From contig NZ_BMVV01000002.1 in NCBI RefSeq assembly GCF_014650895.1, forward strand, positions 186,001-250,000: a stretch of DNA of 64,000 nt. The letters are read 5' to 3'. Position 1 is the stretch's first letter. Every line of letters starts with the position of its first letter. This document shows positions 46,247 to 55,861 of this stretch, one piece after another. The stretch comes from Streptomyces omiyaensis (GTDB lineage Bacteria; Actinomycetota; Actinomycetes; Streptomycetales; Streptomycetaceae). Position numbers and translations under genes: made by a program. The notes beneath the pieces were generated by a model that had not been told where the DNA came from, made no database searches, and was given only the letters and a program-made list of their open reading frames with translations.

Positions 46247-47416
46247 CTACGGCGCGCTGCGCTGGCCCGGCAGTGCGGCCCGGCCCGGCGAGTAGGCGTC
46301 GCCGGACGGCTTGCCCGGATCCAGCGGCCCCCCGGGGCGCCGCATCCCGGCGCCCACCTGGGTGGGCACGGCCGGCTCCAGGACGGCCGTCACCGGATCG
46401 CCCTGCGGCCGCCGGGCCCGGTAGGCCGCCCGGTAGGCGGCCGGCGAGGAGCCGAGCTGCCGCCGGAAGTGGCCGCGCAGCGCCACCGGCGAGCGGAAGC
46501 CGCAGCGCCCCGCGACCTCGTCCACCGAGTAGTCGGAGGTCTCCAGGAGCCGCTGCGCCTGGAGCACCCGCTGGGTGATGAGCCACTGGAGCGGCGCGGA
46601 GCCGGTCAGCGAGCGGAAGCGGCGGTCGAAGGTCCGCCGTGACATGTACGCACGGGCCGCCAGGGTCTCCACGTCGAACTGCTCGTGGAGGTGCTCCAGC
46701 GCCCAGGCCACGACCTCGGCGAGCGGGTCGGAGCCGATCTCCTCGGGTAAAGACCTGTCGAGGTAGCGCTCCTGACCGCCGCTGCGCCGCGGCGGGACGA
46801 CCAGCCGGCGCGCCAGCGCGCCCGCGGCCTCGGTGCCGTGGTCGGTCCGCACGATGTGCAGACACAGATCGATTCCGGCCGCGGTGCCGGCGGAGGTGAG
46901 CACGTCCCCGTCGTCGACGAAGAGCTCCCGCGGGTCCACGTGGACCGACGGGTAGCGCTTGGCGAGCGTCGGCGCGTACATCCAGTGCGTCGTCGCCGGG
47001 CGGCCGTCGAGCAGGCCGGCCGCGGCGAGGACGAACGCCCCGGTGCACAGGCCGACGATCCTGGCCCCTTCCTCGTGCGCCCTGCGGAGGGCCTCCAGGG
47101 CCTCCGGCGGCGGCGGCGAGGTGATCGAGCGCCAGGCCGGCACGACGACCGTCCCGGCGCGCCCGATCGCCTCCAGGCCGTAGGGCGCGGTGAGTTCGAG
47201 CCCGCCCGTGGTCCGCAGGGGGCCCTCCTCGCCGGCGCAGACGAGCAGCCGGTAGCGGGGCACCCCGGCGTCCTGCCGGTCGATGCCGAACACGGAGAGC
47301 GGGATGGAGCTCTCGAAGATGGGGCCGCCACTGAACAGCAGCACCGCGACGACTTCGCGACGGCGTCGTCCGGACAGCTTCCGTGCGACCTCCGGTGCGG
47401 CGGAGTCCTGGCTCAT
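46247..47416 (-). CDS. adpA: AdpA, AraC-family master regulator
   Basis: 389-residue developmental regulator. The N-terminal half is the DJ-1/PfpI-like dimerisation domain (about 20-200: VAVLLFSGGPIFESSIPLSV, GLCTGAFVLAAAGLLDG), and the C-terminal half has two AraC helix-turn-helix motifs (about 235-335: VETLAARAYMSRRTFDRRF, VDEVAGRCGFRSPVALRGHF). The linker contains a TTA leucine codon at 46748-46750 (residue 223), so translation depends on the bldA tRNA, a conserved trait of Streptomyces adpA. It controls morphological differentiation and secondary metabolism. The extreme C-terminus (after about 350) is variable between species. Confidence 0.97.
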   Translation of the reverse strand: MSQDSAAPEVARKLSGRRRREVVAVLLFSGGPIFESSIPLSVFGIDRQDAGVPRYRLLVCAGEEGPLRTTGGLELTAPYGLEAIGRAGTVVVPAWRSITSPPPPEALEALRRAHEEGARIVGLCTGAFVLAAAGLLDGRPATTHWMYAPTLAKRYPSVHVDPRELFVDDGDVLTSAGTAAGIDLCLHIVRTDHGTEAAGALARRLVVPPRRSGGQERYLDRSLPEEIGSDPLAEVVAWALEHLHEQFDVETLAARAYMSRRTFDRRFRSLTGSAPLQWLITQRVLQAQRLLETSDYSVDEVAGRCGFRSPVALRGHFRRQLGSSPAAYRAAYRARRPQGDPVTAVLEPAVPTQVGAGMRRPGGPLDPGKPSGDAYSPGRAALPGQRSAP

Positions 47417-47793
47417 GGCGCTAAGCCCCCCTCGGTGTTCGCGTCTCCCTGGTCGTGTCGCTGTGCCACGTTTCCCCTCGGTTTTGCACGAGACCCCAGT
47501 CTTCGGTACCCATGATCGAATCTACTGCGTCCCGTGCCGCCGGCGTGACAACTTCTCCATCCGGCAGATTGTCGACAAGGCCACTTGGCGTGAAGCGATC
47601 GATCCCCCGAAGATCGACCGCGCGGGGGCCGCGGAGCCCGTGGCGACGGAGAAGTGGCCGTACGCGTAGGGTGCGGCCCCTTGGAGCGGGGCTTTCGCGG
47701 GTGAGCGGGCAGGGGCTGGCGTACCGTTTCGGCAGGGACGCGCCGGGAACTTCAAGTTGGCTGAAAACATATGGGATCGGCTGTGCGAACCTG
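47417..47793. other. adpA upstream region, no gene seen
   Basis: A 377-base non-coding region before adpA. Open frames on both strands look like chance frames (Arg-rich, no family). In other Streptomyces this region carries adpA promoters and regulator sites; part of it is less GC-rich than its surroundings (around 47455-47590 and 47750-47800), but I cannot name specific operators. Confidence 0.5.
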
Positions 47794-48243
47794 TCAACTC
47801 GAAGGGGGGCGCAGCGCGTCCGCCCGGCCCCGGCGGCGGCCTCCGGCACCCCCGGCGCCCCCGGTCCCCGCGGTCTCCCCGGCCCCCCTCCCGCCCTCCG
47901 CGCGCAGCCCCCGCTCCGCCCGGCGCAGCAGCAGCCGGCACGCGGCCGTCACCGAGGCGAGCCCGAGCGCGGCCCCGCCCGCCCCGCCCAGCGAGATCCC
48001 GAAGGCGACGAGCACCAGGGGGACCAGGGCGCAGCAGAAGACCGCCCAGCGGACCACGTCCCCGGCCGGGTCCCCGGGCCCCCCGCCGGCCCCGCCCGAC
48101 TCGGCCCCGCCCCCGGCCCACGGCCCGGCGGGGCCGCCCCTCTCCGGTCCGGCGGGCGCCGCCGGCCCCGGCACGCGGGTGCGCCGGCGGGCGCGGACGG
48201 AGGGGGCGGGCGAGGCGGGGGCGGGGGTGGACGGTGCGGGCAC
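47794..48243 (-). CDS. small membrane protein upstream of adpA
   Basis: 149-residue protein. Pro/Ala/Gly-rich first 60 residues, two adjacent hydrophobic helices (about 64-100: VVRWAVFCCALVPLVLVAFG, GGAGGAALGLASVTAACRLLL), then a charged tail. GTG at 48243 with GGAGA. A protein of this pattern is found next to adpA in other Streptomyces genomes as I recall. Function unknown. Confidence 0.7.
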   Translation of the reverse strand: MPAPSTPAPASPAPSVRARRRTRVPGPAAPAGPERGGPAGPWAGGGAESGGAGGGPGDPAGDVVRWAVFCCALVPLVLVAFGISLGGAGGAALGLASVTAACRLLLRRAERGLRAEGGRGAGETAGTGGAGGAGGRRRGRADALRPPSS

Positions 48244-48609
48244 GGGCGGTCTCCCTGCGTCGGTGGTCCGGACCCGTGGGGAACGAGGAACGGAACGTTC
48301 CGGTCACTCTGAGCGACGCCCGTTCGGCTCTCCCGAGGGCGGCCGGAGGACGCCTGTAGGGCACATCCGGCATTGCCAGATGGTGAACCCTTCGTGCATC
48401 CTCCGGAGGACACCGCGTGCGCCCAGCCGCGTACGGGCGGTCAGCACGCCGGGTGTGGCACGGCGGGCCCTGGGCAGGAGAGGAGTGTCGCCGTACCCTT
48501 GCGGGTATGGGGTTGGGAAGATGATTCCCGGACACAGCTCCGCCGCCACCCGTTGTTCCGCTCCCCTCCACCGTCCCTTCCCACGAGGACTTCTCTAGCC
48601 GAGACACCG
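48244..48609. other. intergenic, divergent promoter region, no gene seen
   Basis: 366 bases between a minus-strand membrane protein gene and the universal stress gene. Frames here are short and of poor codon quality. A GTACCC-TTGC-GGGTAT inverted repeat at about 48495-48510 is the only structure noted. Confidence 0.5.
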
Positions 48610-49131
48610 ATGGCCGGTCACGAATTCCCCGAACCCGCGGACCGCAAGCGCGTCGCCGACTCCACGGTCGACCCCCTCGCGGTGGAACAGCCACGCCACG
48701 CCTGCGACCCTGCCTTCCGGCACGGGGTGGTGGTCGGCTTCGACGGCTCCATGTCCAGCGAGCGCGCCCTGGCGTACGCCATCGGCATGGCCCGGCGCTC
48801 CGGCTCCGGACTGATCATCGTGCACGTCGCCAACCGGCTGCCCACCACGGTGTGGGCGGGGTGCGAGCCGCCGGTCTTCGTCGACGTCCCGGACCACCGC
48901 ACCGAGGTGCTGGGGCTCGAACTGGCCTGCGCGGACCACCTGTCCGAGGTGCCGTGGATCCTGGTGGAGCGCGGCGGGGACATCTGCCACGAGCTGGAGG
49001 AGGTCGGCCGCGAGTACTCGGCCGACGCGATCGTGGTCGGCTCCACGCACGGCATCGTCGGGCGGATCTTCGGCTCGGTCGCCGGCCGGCTCGCGCGGCG
49101 CGCGCAGCGGCCCGTGATCGTCATCCCCTAG
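48610..49131 (+). CDS. universal stress protein (UspA family)
   Basis: 173-residue single-domain UspA protein. The Rossmann-like core has VVVGFDGSMSSERALAYAIGMA, then LIIVHVANR, and the ATP-binding type ending VGSTHGIVGRIFGSVAGRLARRAQRPVIV (pattern G-2x-G-9x-GS). The ATG at 48610 is preferred because it removes a low-quality extension, although the Shine-Dalgarno sequence is weak. It may bind ATP and act in stress or dormancy responses. Confidence 0.88.
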   Translation: MAGHEFPEPADRKRVADSTVDPLAVEQPRHACDPAFRHGVVVGFDGSMSSERALAYAIGMARRSGSGLIIVHVANRLPTTVWAGCEPPVFVDVPDHRTEVLGLELACADHLSEVPWILVERGGDICHELEEVGREYSADAIVVGSTHGIVGRIFGSVAGRLARRAQRPVIVIP

Positions 49132-49307
49132 GGCCTGCCTTCCGCCGCTCCCGTCACCTCCGCCCTTCCCCCCGCTTCCCCAACTCCCGTGCCACGGCGA
49201 TAAATTCTGCCCGGCTCAGGTGATTTGTGCGCTTGTGAAGGGTAGTTAAAGAGGACCGGAACACAGCAGCTCAAGCGGCATCACCGCTCGTTCGAAGGGA
49301 GCCCGTC
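49132..49307. other. promoter region of the YaaH-type transporter gene
   Basis: 176 bases, no gene. An AT-richer segment (about 49197-49262, GATAAATTCTGCCC and GTAGTTAAAG) is likely to hold the promoter. Confidence 0.4.
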
Positions 49308-49874
49308 GTGCACAAGGACGTCGCGTCGGGGAACGGCACCAGCACGCTCGGAAACCTCGCACTCGGACTGACCCTCCTGGCCTTCGGCCTGGGCGGCACC
49401 GGTGTGATCGACAACGTCGCGGCAGCCGATGCCGCGGGCCTCGCCACCTGGGTCGGTGGCGTGGCGCTCTTCCTGGTCGGCCTGCTCGCCCTGCGGGCGG
49501 GCGACACCGGGGACGGCACGGCCTTCGCGGCGCTCGGCGCCTTCTGGTTCACCTGGGGGACCGGAGCGGGCGGCGGGACCTCGGCGGACGCCGCCGGTCT
49601 CTTCCTGCTCCTGTGGGCGCTCCTGGCGCTCACGCTGACGCTGGCCGCCAAGGGCGGCGGGGTCCTCGGGCAGGGCGTCCACGGCCTGCTGTTCCTCGCG
49701 CTGCTGCTCTCGGGCATCGCCGCGCTGGCGGGCAACGAGGGCCTCGGCAAGGCGGGCGGCTGGATCGCCGCCCTCGCGGGCCTCGCGGCCTGGTACGGCG
49801 CCACGGCGGCGGTCGCCGGCTGGCCGACGGCCCTGGGCCGGGCGGGCGGCGGCAGCACGGCGGCGGCCGCGTAA
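49308..49874 (+). CDS. GPR1/FUN34/YaaH (SatP)-type transporter
   Basis: 188-residue membrane protein with six hydrophobic segments (about 14-34, 43-62, 70-83, 91-112, 117-136, 145-165). The first helix (TLGNLALGLTLLAFGLGGTGV) matches the family start, and overall size fits acetate/succinate uptake proteins. The usual NPAPLGL signature is altered to TSTLGNL, so the substrate may differ. GTG start with GGGAG. Confidence 0.78.
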   Translation: MHKDVASGNGTSTLGNLALGLTLLAFGLGGTGVIDNVAAADAAGLATWVGGVALFLVGLLALRAGDTGDGTAFAALGAFWFTWGTGAGGGTSADAAGLFLLLWALLALTLTLAAKGGGVLGQGVHGLLFLALLLSGIAALAGNEGLGKAGGWIAALAGLAAWYGATAAVAGWPTALGRAGGGSTAAAA

Positions 49875-49895
49875 CGCCGGAGGGAGAAGAAGCGG

Positions 49896-49934
49896 AACGG
49901 CCCCCCGCGCTCCTGGGAAGCGCGGGGGGCCGTT
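49896..49934 (+). terminator. strong terminator after the transporter gene
   Basis: A 15-bp perfect stem AACGGCCCCCCGCGC / GCGCGGGGGGCCGTT with a 9-base loop, 21 bases after the stop. Confidence 0.92.
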
Positions 49935-49955
49935 CCTCGTGTCCGGTCGGTTCCG

Positions 49956-49998
49956 CCGGGGGACAGGCCCGGCGTACGGCTCCGGGGGACAGGCCCGG
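49956..49998. repeat. 17-bp direct repeat CCGGGGGACAGGCCCGG
   Basis: Two perfect copies 26 bases apart (49956-49972 and 49982-49998), and a degenerate third (GGGTGACAGGTCCCG) follows at about 50017. They fill the short space between the terminator and the glmS stop. Confidence 0.8.
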
Positions 49999-50039
49999 TG
50001 CCGTGGCGTGCTCGGCGGGTGACAGGTCCCGCCGGGCGA

Positions 50040-51857
50040 CTACTCGACCGTGACGGACTTGGCCAGGTTGCGCGGCTTGTCGATGTCGCGGCCCATGGCG
50101 AGGGCGGTGTGGTAGGCGAAGAGCTGGAGCGGGATGCCCATGAGGATCGGGTCGAGCTCGTCCTCGTTCTTCGGGACCACGATGGTGTGGTCGGCCTTCG
50201 CCTGCGGCTGGTGCGCGACGGCGAGGATGCGGCCGGAGCGGGCCTTGATCTCCTCCAGGGCGGCGCGGTTCTTCTCCAGCAGGTCGTCGTCGGGGACGAT
50301 CGCGACCGTCGGCAGGGCGGGCTCGATGAGGGCGAGCGGGCCGTGCTTGAGCTCGGAGGCCGGGTACGCCTCGGCGTGGATGTAGGAGATCTCCTTCAGC
50401 TTGAGGGAGGCCTCCAGGGCGACCGGGTAGCCCCGGACGCGGCCGATGAACATCATCGACTGGGCGCCGGCGTACTCGGCGGCGATGCTCTTGATCTCGT
50501 CCTCGGTCTTGAGGATCTCCTCGATCTGGGCCGGCAGCTTGCGCAGGCCCTCGATGATCCGCTTGCCGTCGGTGACGGACAGGTCGCGGATGCGGCCGAG
50601 GTGGAGGGCGAGGAGGGCGAAGGCGACCACCGTGTTGGTGAAGCACTTGGTGGAGACGACGCAGACCTCGGGGCCGGCGTGGACGTAGACGCCGCCGTCG
50701 GCCTCGCGGGCGATGGCGGAGCCGACCACGTTGACCACGCCGAGGACGCGGGCGCCCTTGCGCTTGAGCTCCTGGACGGCGGCGAGCACGTCGTAGGTCT
50801 CGCCGGACTGGGAGACGGCGATGTAGAGCGTGTCGGGGTCGACGACCGGGTTGCGGTAGCGGAACTCGGAGGCCGGCTCGGCGTCGGCCGGGATGCGGGC
50901 CATGCCCTCGATGAGGGAGGCGCCGATCAGGCCGGCGTGGTACGAGGTGCCGCAGCCGAGGATCTTGATGCGGCGGATGGTGCGGGCCTCGCGCGGGTCG
51001 AGGTTGAGGCCGCCGAGGTGCACGGTGGAGAAGCGGTCGTCGATCCGGCCGCGCAGCACGCGGTCGACCGCGTCGGGCTGCTCGGAGATCTCCTTGTGCA
51101 TGTACGTGTCGTGGCCGCCCATGTCGTAGGAGGCGGCCTCCCACTCGACGGTCTCGGGGGTCGCCGTGGTGGAGGCGCCCGCGACCGTGTAGGTGCGGAA
51201 GTCGTCGGCCTTGAGGGTGGCCATCTCGCCGTCGTCGAGGGTGACGACCTGGCGGGTGTGGGCGATGAGGGCGGCCACGTCGGAGGCGACCAGCATCTCC
51301 TTCTCGCCGATGCCGAGGATGACCGGCGAGCCGTTGCGGGCCACGACGATGCGGTCGTTGAAGTCGGCGTGCATCACGGCGATGCCGTAGGTGCCCTCGA
51401 TGACCTTGAGCGCGTCGCGGACCTTGTCCTCCAGGGACTCGGCCTGGGAGCGGGCGATGAGGTGGGTGATGACCTCGGTGTCCGTCTCGGAGGCGAAGAC
51501 GACGCCGTCCGCCTCCAGCTTGGCGCGGAGCTCCTGGGCGTTGTCGACGATGCCGTTGTGGACGACCGCGACCTTGTTCTCGGGGTCCAGGTGGGGGTGC
51601 GAGTTGTGGTCGCTGGGGGCGCCGTGGGTGGCCCAGCGGGTGTGCGCGATGCCGGTGGTGCCGGAGAAGCGCTTGGGGACGCGGGCTTCCAGGTCGCGGA
51701 CCCGGCCCTTGGCCTTGACCATCTTCAGCGCCGCGCTCTTCGGGCTGTTGATGACCATGCCGGCGGAGTCGTAACCGCGGTACTCCAGGCGGGCCAGGCC
51801 CTCCAGGAGCAGCGGCGCCACGTCGCGCTTACCGATGTAACCGACAATTCCGCACAT
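50040..51857 (-). CDS. glmS: glucosamine-6-phosphate synthase
   Basis: 605-residue glutamine:fructose-6-phosphate amidotransferase. Class II glutaminase domain (1 to about 230) starts with the catalytic Cys2 in MCGIVGYIG; two SIS domains follow (about 285-425 and 455-590: GCGTSYHAG, VAVSQSGETYDVL; the final ...SVTVE end is conserved). It feeds UDP-GlcNAc for cell-wall synthesis. ATG at 51857 with GGAGGGG. Confidence 0.97.
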   Translation of the reverse strand: MCGIVGYIGKRDVAPLLLEGLARLEYRGYDSAGMVINSPKSAALKMVKAKGRVRDLEARVPKRFSGTTGIAHTRWATHGAPSDHNSHPHLDPENKVAVVHNGIVDNAQELRAKLEADGVVFASETDTEVITHLIARSQAESLEDKVRDALKVIEGTYGIAVMHADFNDRIVVARNGSPVILGIGEKEMLVASDVAALIAHTRQVVTLDDGEMATLKADDFRTYTVAGASTTATPETVEWEAASYDMGGHDTYMHKEISEQPDAVDRVLRGRIDDRFSTVHLGGLNLDPREARTIRRIKILGCGTSYHAGLIGASLIEGMARIPADAEPASEFRYRNPVVDPDTLYIAVSQSGETYDVLAAVQELKRKGARVLGVVNVVGSAIAREADGGVYVHAGPEVCVVSTKCFTNTVVAFALLALHLGRIRDLSVTDGKRIIEGLRKLPAQIEEILKTEDEIKSIAAEYAGAQSMMFIGRVRGYPVALEASLKLKEISYIHAEAYPASELKHGPLALIEPALPTVAIVPDDDLLEKNRAALEEIKARSGRILAVAHQPQAKADHTIVVPKNEDELDPILMGIPLQLFAYHTALAMGRDIDKPRNLAKSVTVE

Positions 51858-51912
51858 AAAGGAAACCCCTCCGGTTGGTGATGGTGGTGCTCGGGCGTGA
51901 CGGGAAGCGGGA

Positions 51913-52188
51913 TCAGCCGTAGACGATCCGGCGCAGCTGCCGGAGCGACAGCTCCGGCGGTGCGACGGCCCGGTGCGGCAGTTCGCCCGCGATCCGTTCG
52001 AAGATCTCGGCGTTCACCGCTCCGCCGGACTGCAGTTCGCGGTGACGGCGGCGGACGAACTCCTCGGTCGTCTCGTCGAAGTACGCCAGCACGTCGAGCA
52101 CCACCCGGGCGGCCTCACCGCGCTGGAGCGCGGTGCTCCGGACCAGATGGTCGATGAGGTCGTCGTGGGACGGGCGGCGTTCGAGCAC
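51913..52188 (-). CDS. conserved hypothetical protein next to glmS
   Basis: 91-residue helical protein (RPSHDDLIDHLVRSTALQRGEAARVVLDVLAYFDETTEEFVRRRHRELQ). GTG at 52188 lies within ATTCATGGGTGC and has no clear Shine-Dalgarno, so the start is uncertain. It lies upstream of glmS and diverges from the GH20 remnant. A hypothetical gene in this position is typical of Streptomyces glmS loci. Function unknown. Confidence 0.65.
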   Translation of the reverse strand: MLERRPSHDDLIDHLVRSTALQRGEAARVVLDVLAYFDETTEEFVRRRHRELQSGGAVNAEIFERIAGELPHRAVAPPELSLRQLRRIVYG

Positions 52189-52355
52189 CCATGAATACTG
52201 AGGGGTACTCCGGGCTCCCCGCAAGAATCCTGCCCGAAATCGGGCAGAGACAGCATGATCATCGGCCTGGAGGGGGATGTTGGTCCAGACCTTGCCCCGG
52301 GATGCGGGCCCCGGTACGCAGGGTGACCCCATCCGCCCACCGAAGGGGGCCGCCC

Positions 52356-53518
52356 GTGAGACGGCGTCTGATCGCACTCACAGTCCTGCTGCTCGCCGCC
52401 GCGCCCGGCTGTGCGGAGACCGGCCCCGGCGCCGCCGGCCCCGGCCCGGCCCTCCCCGCCGCCGAGGCCGAACTCCGCCCGCTGGGCCGGATCATCCCGC
52501 TCCCCGCCTCCGTCGGGCCCGCCGGCGACCCGTACGCCCTCACCGCCGCCACCCGGATCGGCGTCCCCGCCCGCGACCCCGCCGTCCGGGCCGTCGCCGA
52601 GCAGCTCGCCGCCCGCCTCCGCCCCGCCACCGGCTTCCCGCTCCCGGTCGTCACCGACCCGGCCGCCGACCTCCGGCTCCTCCTCGACCCGGCCGCGGAG
52701 CCCCTCGGCGACGAGGGCTACCGGCTCCGCTCCGGCCCCGGCCGGCTCACCCTCACCGCCCGCACCCCCGCCGGCCTCTTCCGCGGCGTCCAGACGATCC
52801 GCCAGCAGCTCCCCGCCGCCATCGAGCGCACCACCCCCCAGCACCGCGCCTGGCGGATCGCCGGCGGCACCGTCACCGACACCCCGCGCTTCCCCCACCG
52901 CGGCGCCATGCTCGACGTCGCCCGCCACTTCTTCACGGTCGACGAGGTGAAGGCGTACATCGACCGCATCGCCCTCTACAAGATCGACAAGCTCCACCTC
53001 CACCTCACCGACGACCAGGGGTGGCGCCTCGCGGTCGACTCCCGCCCGAGGCTCACCGCCGTCGGTGCCGCCACCGAGGTCGGCGGCGGGCCCGGCGGCT
53101 TCTACACGAAGGACCAGTACCGGTCCCTCGTCCGCCACGCCGCCGACCGGCACATCGAGGTGATCCCCGAGATCGACCTGCCCGGGCACACCCACGCGGC
53201 CCTCGTCTCCTACCCGGAGCTGACCTGCGACGGGAAGCCCCGGGAGCCGTACACCGGCATCGACGTCGGCTTCTCCACCCTCCGCGCCGGCAAGGAGGCC
53301 ACCTCCGCCTTCGTCGACGACGTCCTGCGCGAGATCGCCGCCCTCACCCCCGGCCGGTACGTCCACATCGGCGGAGACGAGGCGAAGTCCATCACGGCGG
53401 CCGCGACTGGGACGCGTACAAGGTCCGGCTCGGCGAACAGGCCCACCGCTTCGACGCCCTCGGCATCGACTGGTACCGCGCGCCCGAGGTGCCCTGGCCA
53501 GCCGGGACGAAGAGGTGA
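52356..53518 (+). pseudogene. GH20 beta-N-acetylhexosaminidase, internally deleted
   Basis: Intact from GTG 52356 through lipobox (AAAPGC), the GH20 N-terminal domain and most of the barrel up to the catalytic D341-E342 (HIGGDEA). About seven codons later (near 53400) the frame changes: the next frame reads DWDAYKVRLGEQAHRF through APEVPWPAGTKR to a stop at 53516, which is the usual C-terminus of this family. About 150 residues (the C-terminal half of the barrel) are missing at the junction. So a deletion with frameshift has destroyed the enzyme, unless it is an assembly fault. It would have released GlcNAc from chitin or wall fragments. Confidence 0.82.
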
Positions 53519-53549
53519 GCCCCGGCGGAGGACCGTACTCCGCCGGGGC
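53519..53549. terminator. bidirectional terminator between GH20 remnant and desD
   Basis: A perfect 12-bp stem GCCCCGGCGGAG / CTCCGCCGGGGC with a 7-base loop between convergent genes. Confidence 0.88.
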
Positions 53550-53564
53550 CCGCCTCGGCAGGGG

Positions 53565-55334
53565 TCAGGCGAACCGCGCGATCGGGTTCACCAGGTCGCC
53601 GACGAGCTGGAGCGCCGCCGACGGGTCCGCCAGGTCCACCATCTGCTTGTTGTTGCGCAGCTGGAGGCGGTTGAGTGCGGAGAGCGCGAAGGTCTCCGCG
53701 AAGACGTCGTACTGCGCGAAGCGGTCCGCCAGCTCGGGCTTGGAGTCCTGGTAGCGCTTCACGCACTCCGCGACCGCCCGCCAGAACACGTCCTCGTCGA
53801 CCGTGCCCTCCGCCGCCAGGGTCGCCCCCAGGAAGCGGAAGAAGCAGTCGAAGACGTCCGTGAAGACCGAGAGGAGCTTCATGTCCTCCGGGACCTCGGC
53901 GCGGATCCGCTCCACCGCCGGCGGGAGGACCGCGTCCGGGTCCATCACGCAGATCTCCTCGGCGATGTCCTTGAAGATCGCCCGGTCGACCGCGCCCCGC
54001 TCGTCCAGGACCAGGATCACGTTCTCGCCGTGCGGCATGTAGACCAGGTCGTAGGCGTAGAAGCAGTGCAGGATCGGCAGCAGGTACGCGTCCAGGTAGC
54101 CGCGCAGCCACTCCTCCGGCGCCAGGCCCGAGTCCTTGATCAGCGCGCCGGCGAAGGACGCCCCCGCGTGGTCGACGTGGAGCAGCGAGGCCATCGTCGC
54201 CAGCCGCTCGCCCTCGGCGAGCCGCTCCACCGGGGACTCCCGCCAGAGCGCCGCCAGCATCTTGCGGTAGGGCGAGTAGCGGTCCGTCGCGGCCTCGTAC
54301 TCCAGGTGCCGGTAGCCGACCGCCGCCCGCTCCCGGATGATCGAGAACCGGGCCGCCTTCAGGACGGAGTCCGACTCGATCAGCTGCGCCAGCCAGTCGT
54401 TGATGGCCGGCGTGGCCTCCATGTAGGCGGCCGAGAGCCCCCGCATGAAGCCCATGTTGATGACCGACAGGGCGGTCTTCACGTAGTGCTTGGCCGGGTC
54501 GGCGGTGTTGAAGAAGGTGCGGATCGACTGCTGCGCCAGATAGGCGTCCTCGCCCTCGCCCAGGTACACCAGGCGCTGCTGCGCCACCTCGGCGGCGAAG
54601 GTCACCGACAGCTTGTTCCACCACTGCCAGGGGTGGGCCGGCATCAGCAGGTAGTCGGCGAGGTCCAGGCCGAGGCCGGCGAGGATCCCGGCGAAGCGGT
54701 CCACGGCCGCGTCGCCGAGCTCGGCGCGGATGAAGGTCTCGTACGCGATGTCCGCGCCGGCGGTGAAGGCGGCCCGGTCGCGGCGGGCGGCCAGCCACAC
54801 CAGGTGGATCGGGCTCGCCGTCTCGGGGGCGTAGGCGCGGTACTCGTCGATGCCGAAGCCGAGGCGTCCGTTGTTGGCGACGAAGCAGGGGTGGCCCTCG
54901 GTCATCCCGGTCTCGATCGCCTGGAAGTCGGCACGGGCCAGCTCGGCGGCGGGGACCTGCGGCTTGGTCGCCTTGTAGGCGGTGCCGGAGAGGGTCGAGG
55001 AGATCTCCTCCAGGTACACCGGGAGGATCGCGTCGCTCAGTCCCAGCGAGCCGCGCAGCTCGGTGACGAACTGGAGCGCGTCGAGCGGCAGCTGCTCGTC
55101 GCCCCGGTGCCGGCTGATGGACTCGGGGTAGACCTGCCAGTGGTCGAGGGCGAAGCGGTCCGCGGTGAAGCGGTACTCGGTGGCGCCGTCGTCGCTGAGC
55201 ACCCGGTAGCGGGACTCGCCCAGCTCCTGCGGGTGGAGCAGCCGCTCGTGGGCGAACTCGGCGAGGCCCTTGCGGATCAGCGCGCGGTTGGCGTCGGCCC
55301 AGCGCTCGGGGGTGAGGTGCGCGACGGGGTTCAT
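53565..55334 (-). CDS. desD: DesD, desferrioxamine synthetase (NIS)
   Basis: 589-residue NRPS-independent siderophore synthetase of the IucA/IucC family. It joins and cyclises N-hydroxy-N-succinyl/acyl-cadaverine units to desferrioxamine using ATP. Family motifs: GHPCFVANNGRLGFG (ATP-binding region), MPAHPWQWWN and YMPHGENVILVLD. The ATG at 55334 overlaps the desC stop (ATGA). Last gene of desABCD, with iron-box control upstream of desA. Confidence 0.97.
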   Translation of the reverse strand: MNPVAHLTPERWADANRALIRKGLAEFAHERLLHPQELGESRYRVLSDDGATEYRFTADRFALDHWQVYPESISRHRGDEQLPLDALQFVTELRGSLGLSDAILPVYLEEISSTLSGTAYKATKPQVPAAELARADFQAIETGMTEGHPCFVANNGRLGFGIDEYRAYAPETASPIHLVWLAARRDRAAFTAGADIAYETFIRAELGDAAVDRFAGILAGLGLDLADYLLMPAHPWQWWNKLSVTFAAEVAQQRLVYLGEGEDAYLAQQSIRTFFNTADPAKHYVKTALSVINMGFMRGLSAAYMEATPAINDWLAQLIESDSVLKAARFSIIRERAAVGYRHLEYEAATDRYSPYRKMLAALWRESPVERLAEGERLATMASLLHVDHAGASFAGALIKDSGLAPEEWLRGYLDAYLLPILHCFYAYDLVYMPHGENVILVLDERGAVDRAIFKDIAEEICVMDPDAVLPPAVERIRAEVPEDMKLLSVFTDVFDCFFRFLGATLAAEGTVDEDVFWRAVAECVKRYQDSKPELADRFAQYDVFAETFALSALNRLQLRNNKQMVDLADPSAALQLVGDLVNPIARFA

Positions 55335-55861
55335 GCGGCGGCTCCCACGGCGGTCTCGAACTGCGCGCGGGTGCAGAAGCTGAGCAGCGCCTTCTTCTCG
55401 GGCTTCTGGATCTCGCGCTCGGGGACGAAGCCGACGGCCTCGTTGAGGGCGTGGACGGCCTTGTTGGCGACGTCGGGCTCGACGACCACGCGGGCGGTCG
55501 CCGGGTCGGCGAACAGCTCGCGCATGACCTCGGTGATCACCATGCGGGTGAAGCCGTGCACCGGGGTGTCGGTGGGGGCGACGAGGAAGTGCATGCCGAC
55601 GTCGCCGGGGAGCGGGTCGTACAGGCCGACGAGCTCCAGATGGGCCGGGTCGTACCGCTCCATGAGGATCGCGGGTATCCCGTCCACCAGACCGATGAAG
55701 GCCTGGTGGTGCGGGTGGGCGGCGAAGGCCGTGTACTCGCGCTCGACGTCCTCGACGGTCGCGTCCTGCATCATCCAGAACGCGGACTTGGGGTGGGTGA
55801 CCCAGGCGTGGAGCAGCTCCGCGTCCTGGACGGGATCGAGCGGGCGGAAGCGGACGGTCAT
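55331..55861 (-). CDS. desC: DesC, N-hydroxycadaverine acyltransferase
   Basis: 176-residue GNAT-type acyltransferase of the IucB-like group ([29 protein letters not shown], then [18 protein letters not shown]). It acylates N-hydroxycadaverine with succinyl- or acetyl-CoA. ATG at 55861 overlaps the desB stop, and its stop overlaps desD. Length and order match the known des locus. Confidence 0.96.
   Translation of the reverse strand: MTVRFRPLDPVQDAELLHAWVTHPKSAFWMMQDATVEDVEREYTAFAAHPHHQAFIGLVDGIPAILMERYDPAHLELVGLYDPLPGDVGMHFLVAPTDTPVHGFTRMVITEVMRELFADPATARVVVEPDVANKAVHALNEAVGFVPEREIQKPEKKALLSFCTRAQFETAVGAAA

Noticed and set aside
47421..47849. Minus-strand frame of 142 codons upstream of adpA
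   Set aside because: No family features, poor start signal, and it covers the region where adpA promoters are expected.
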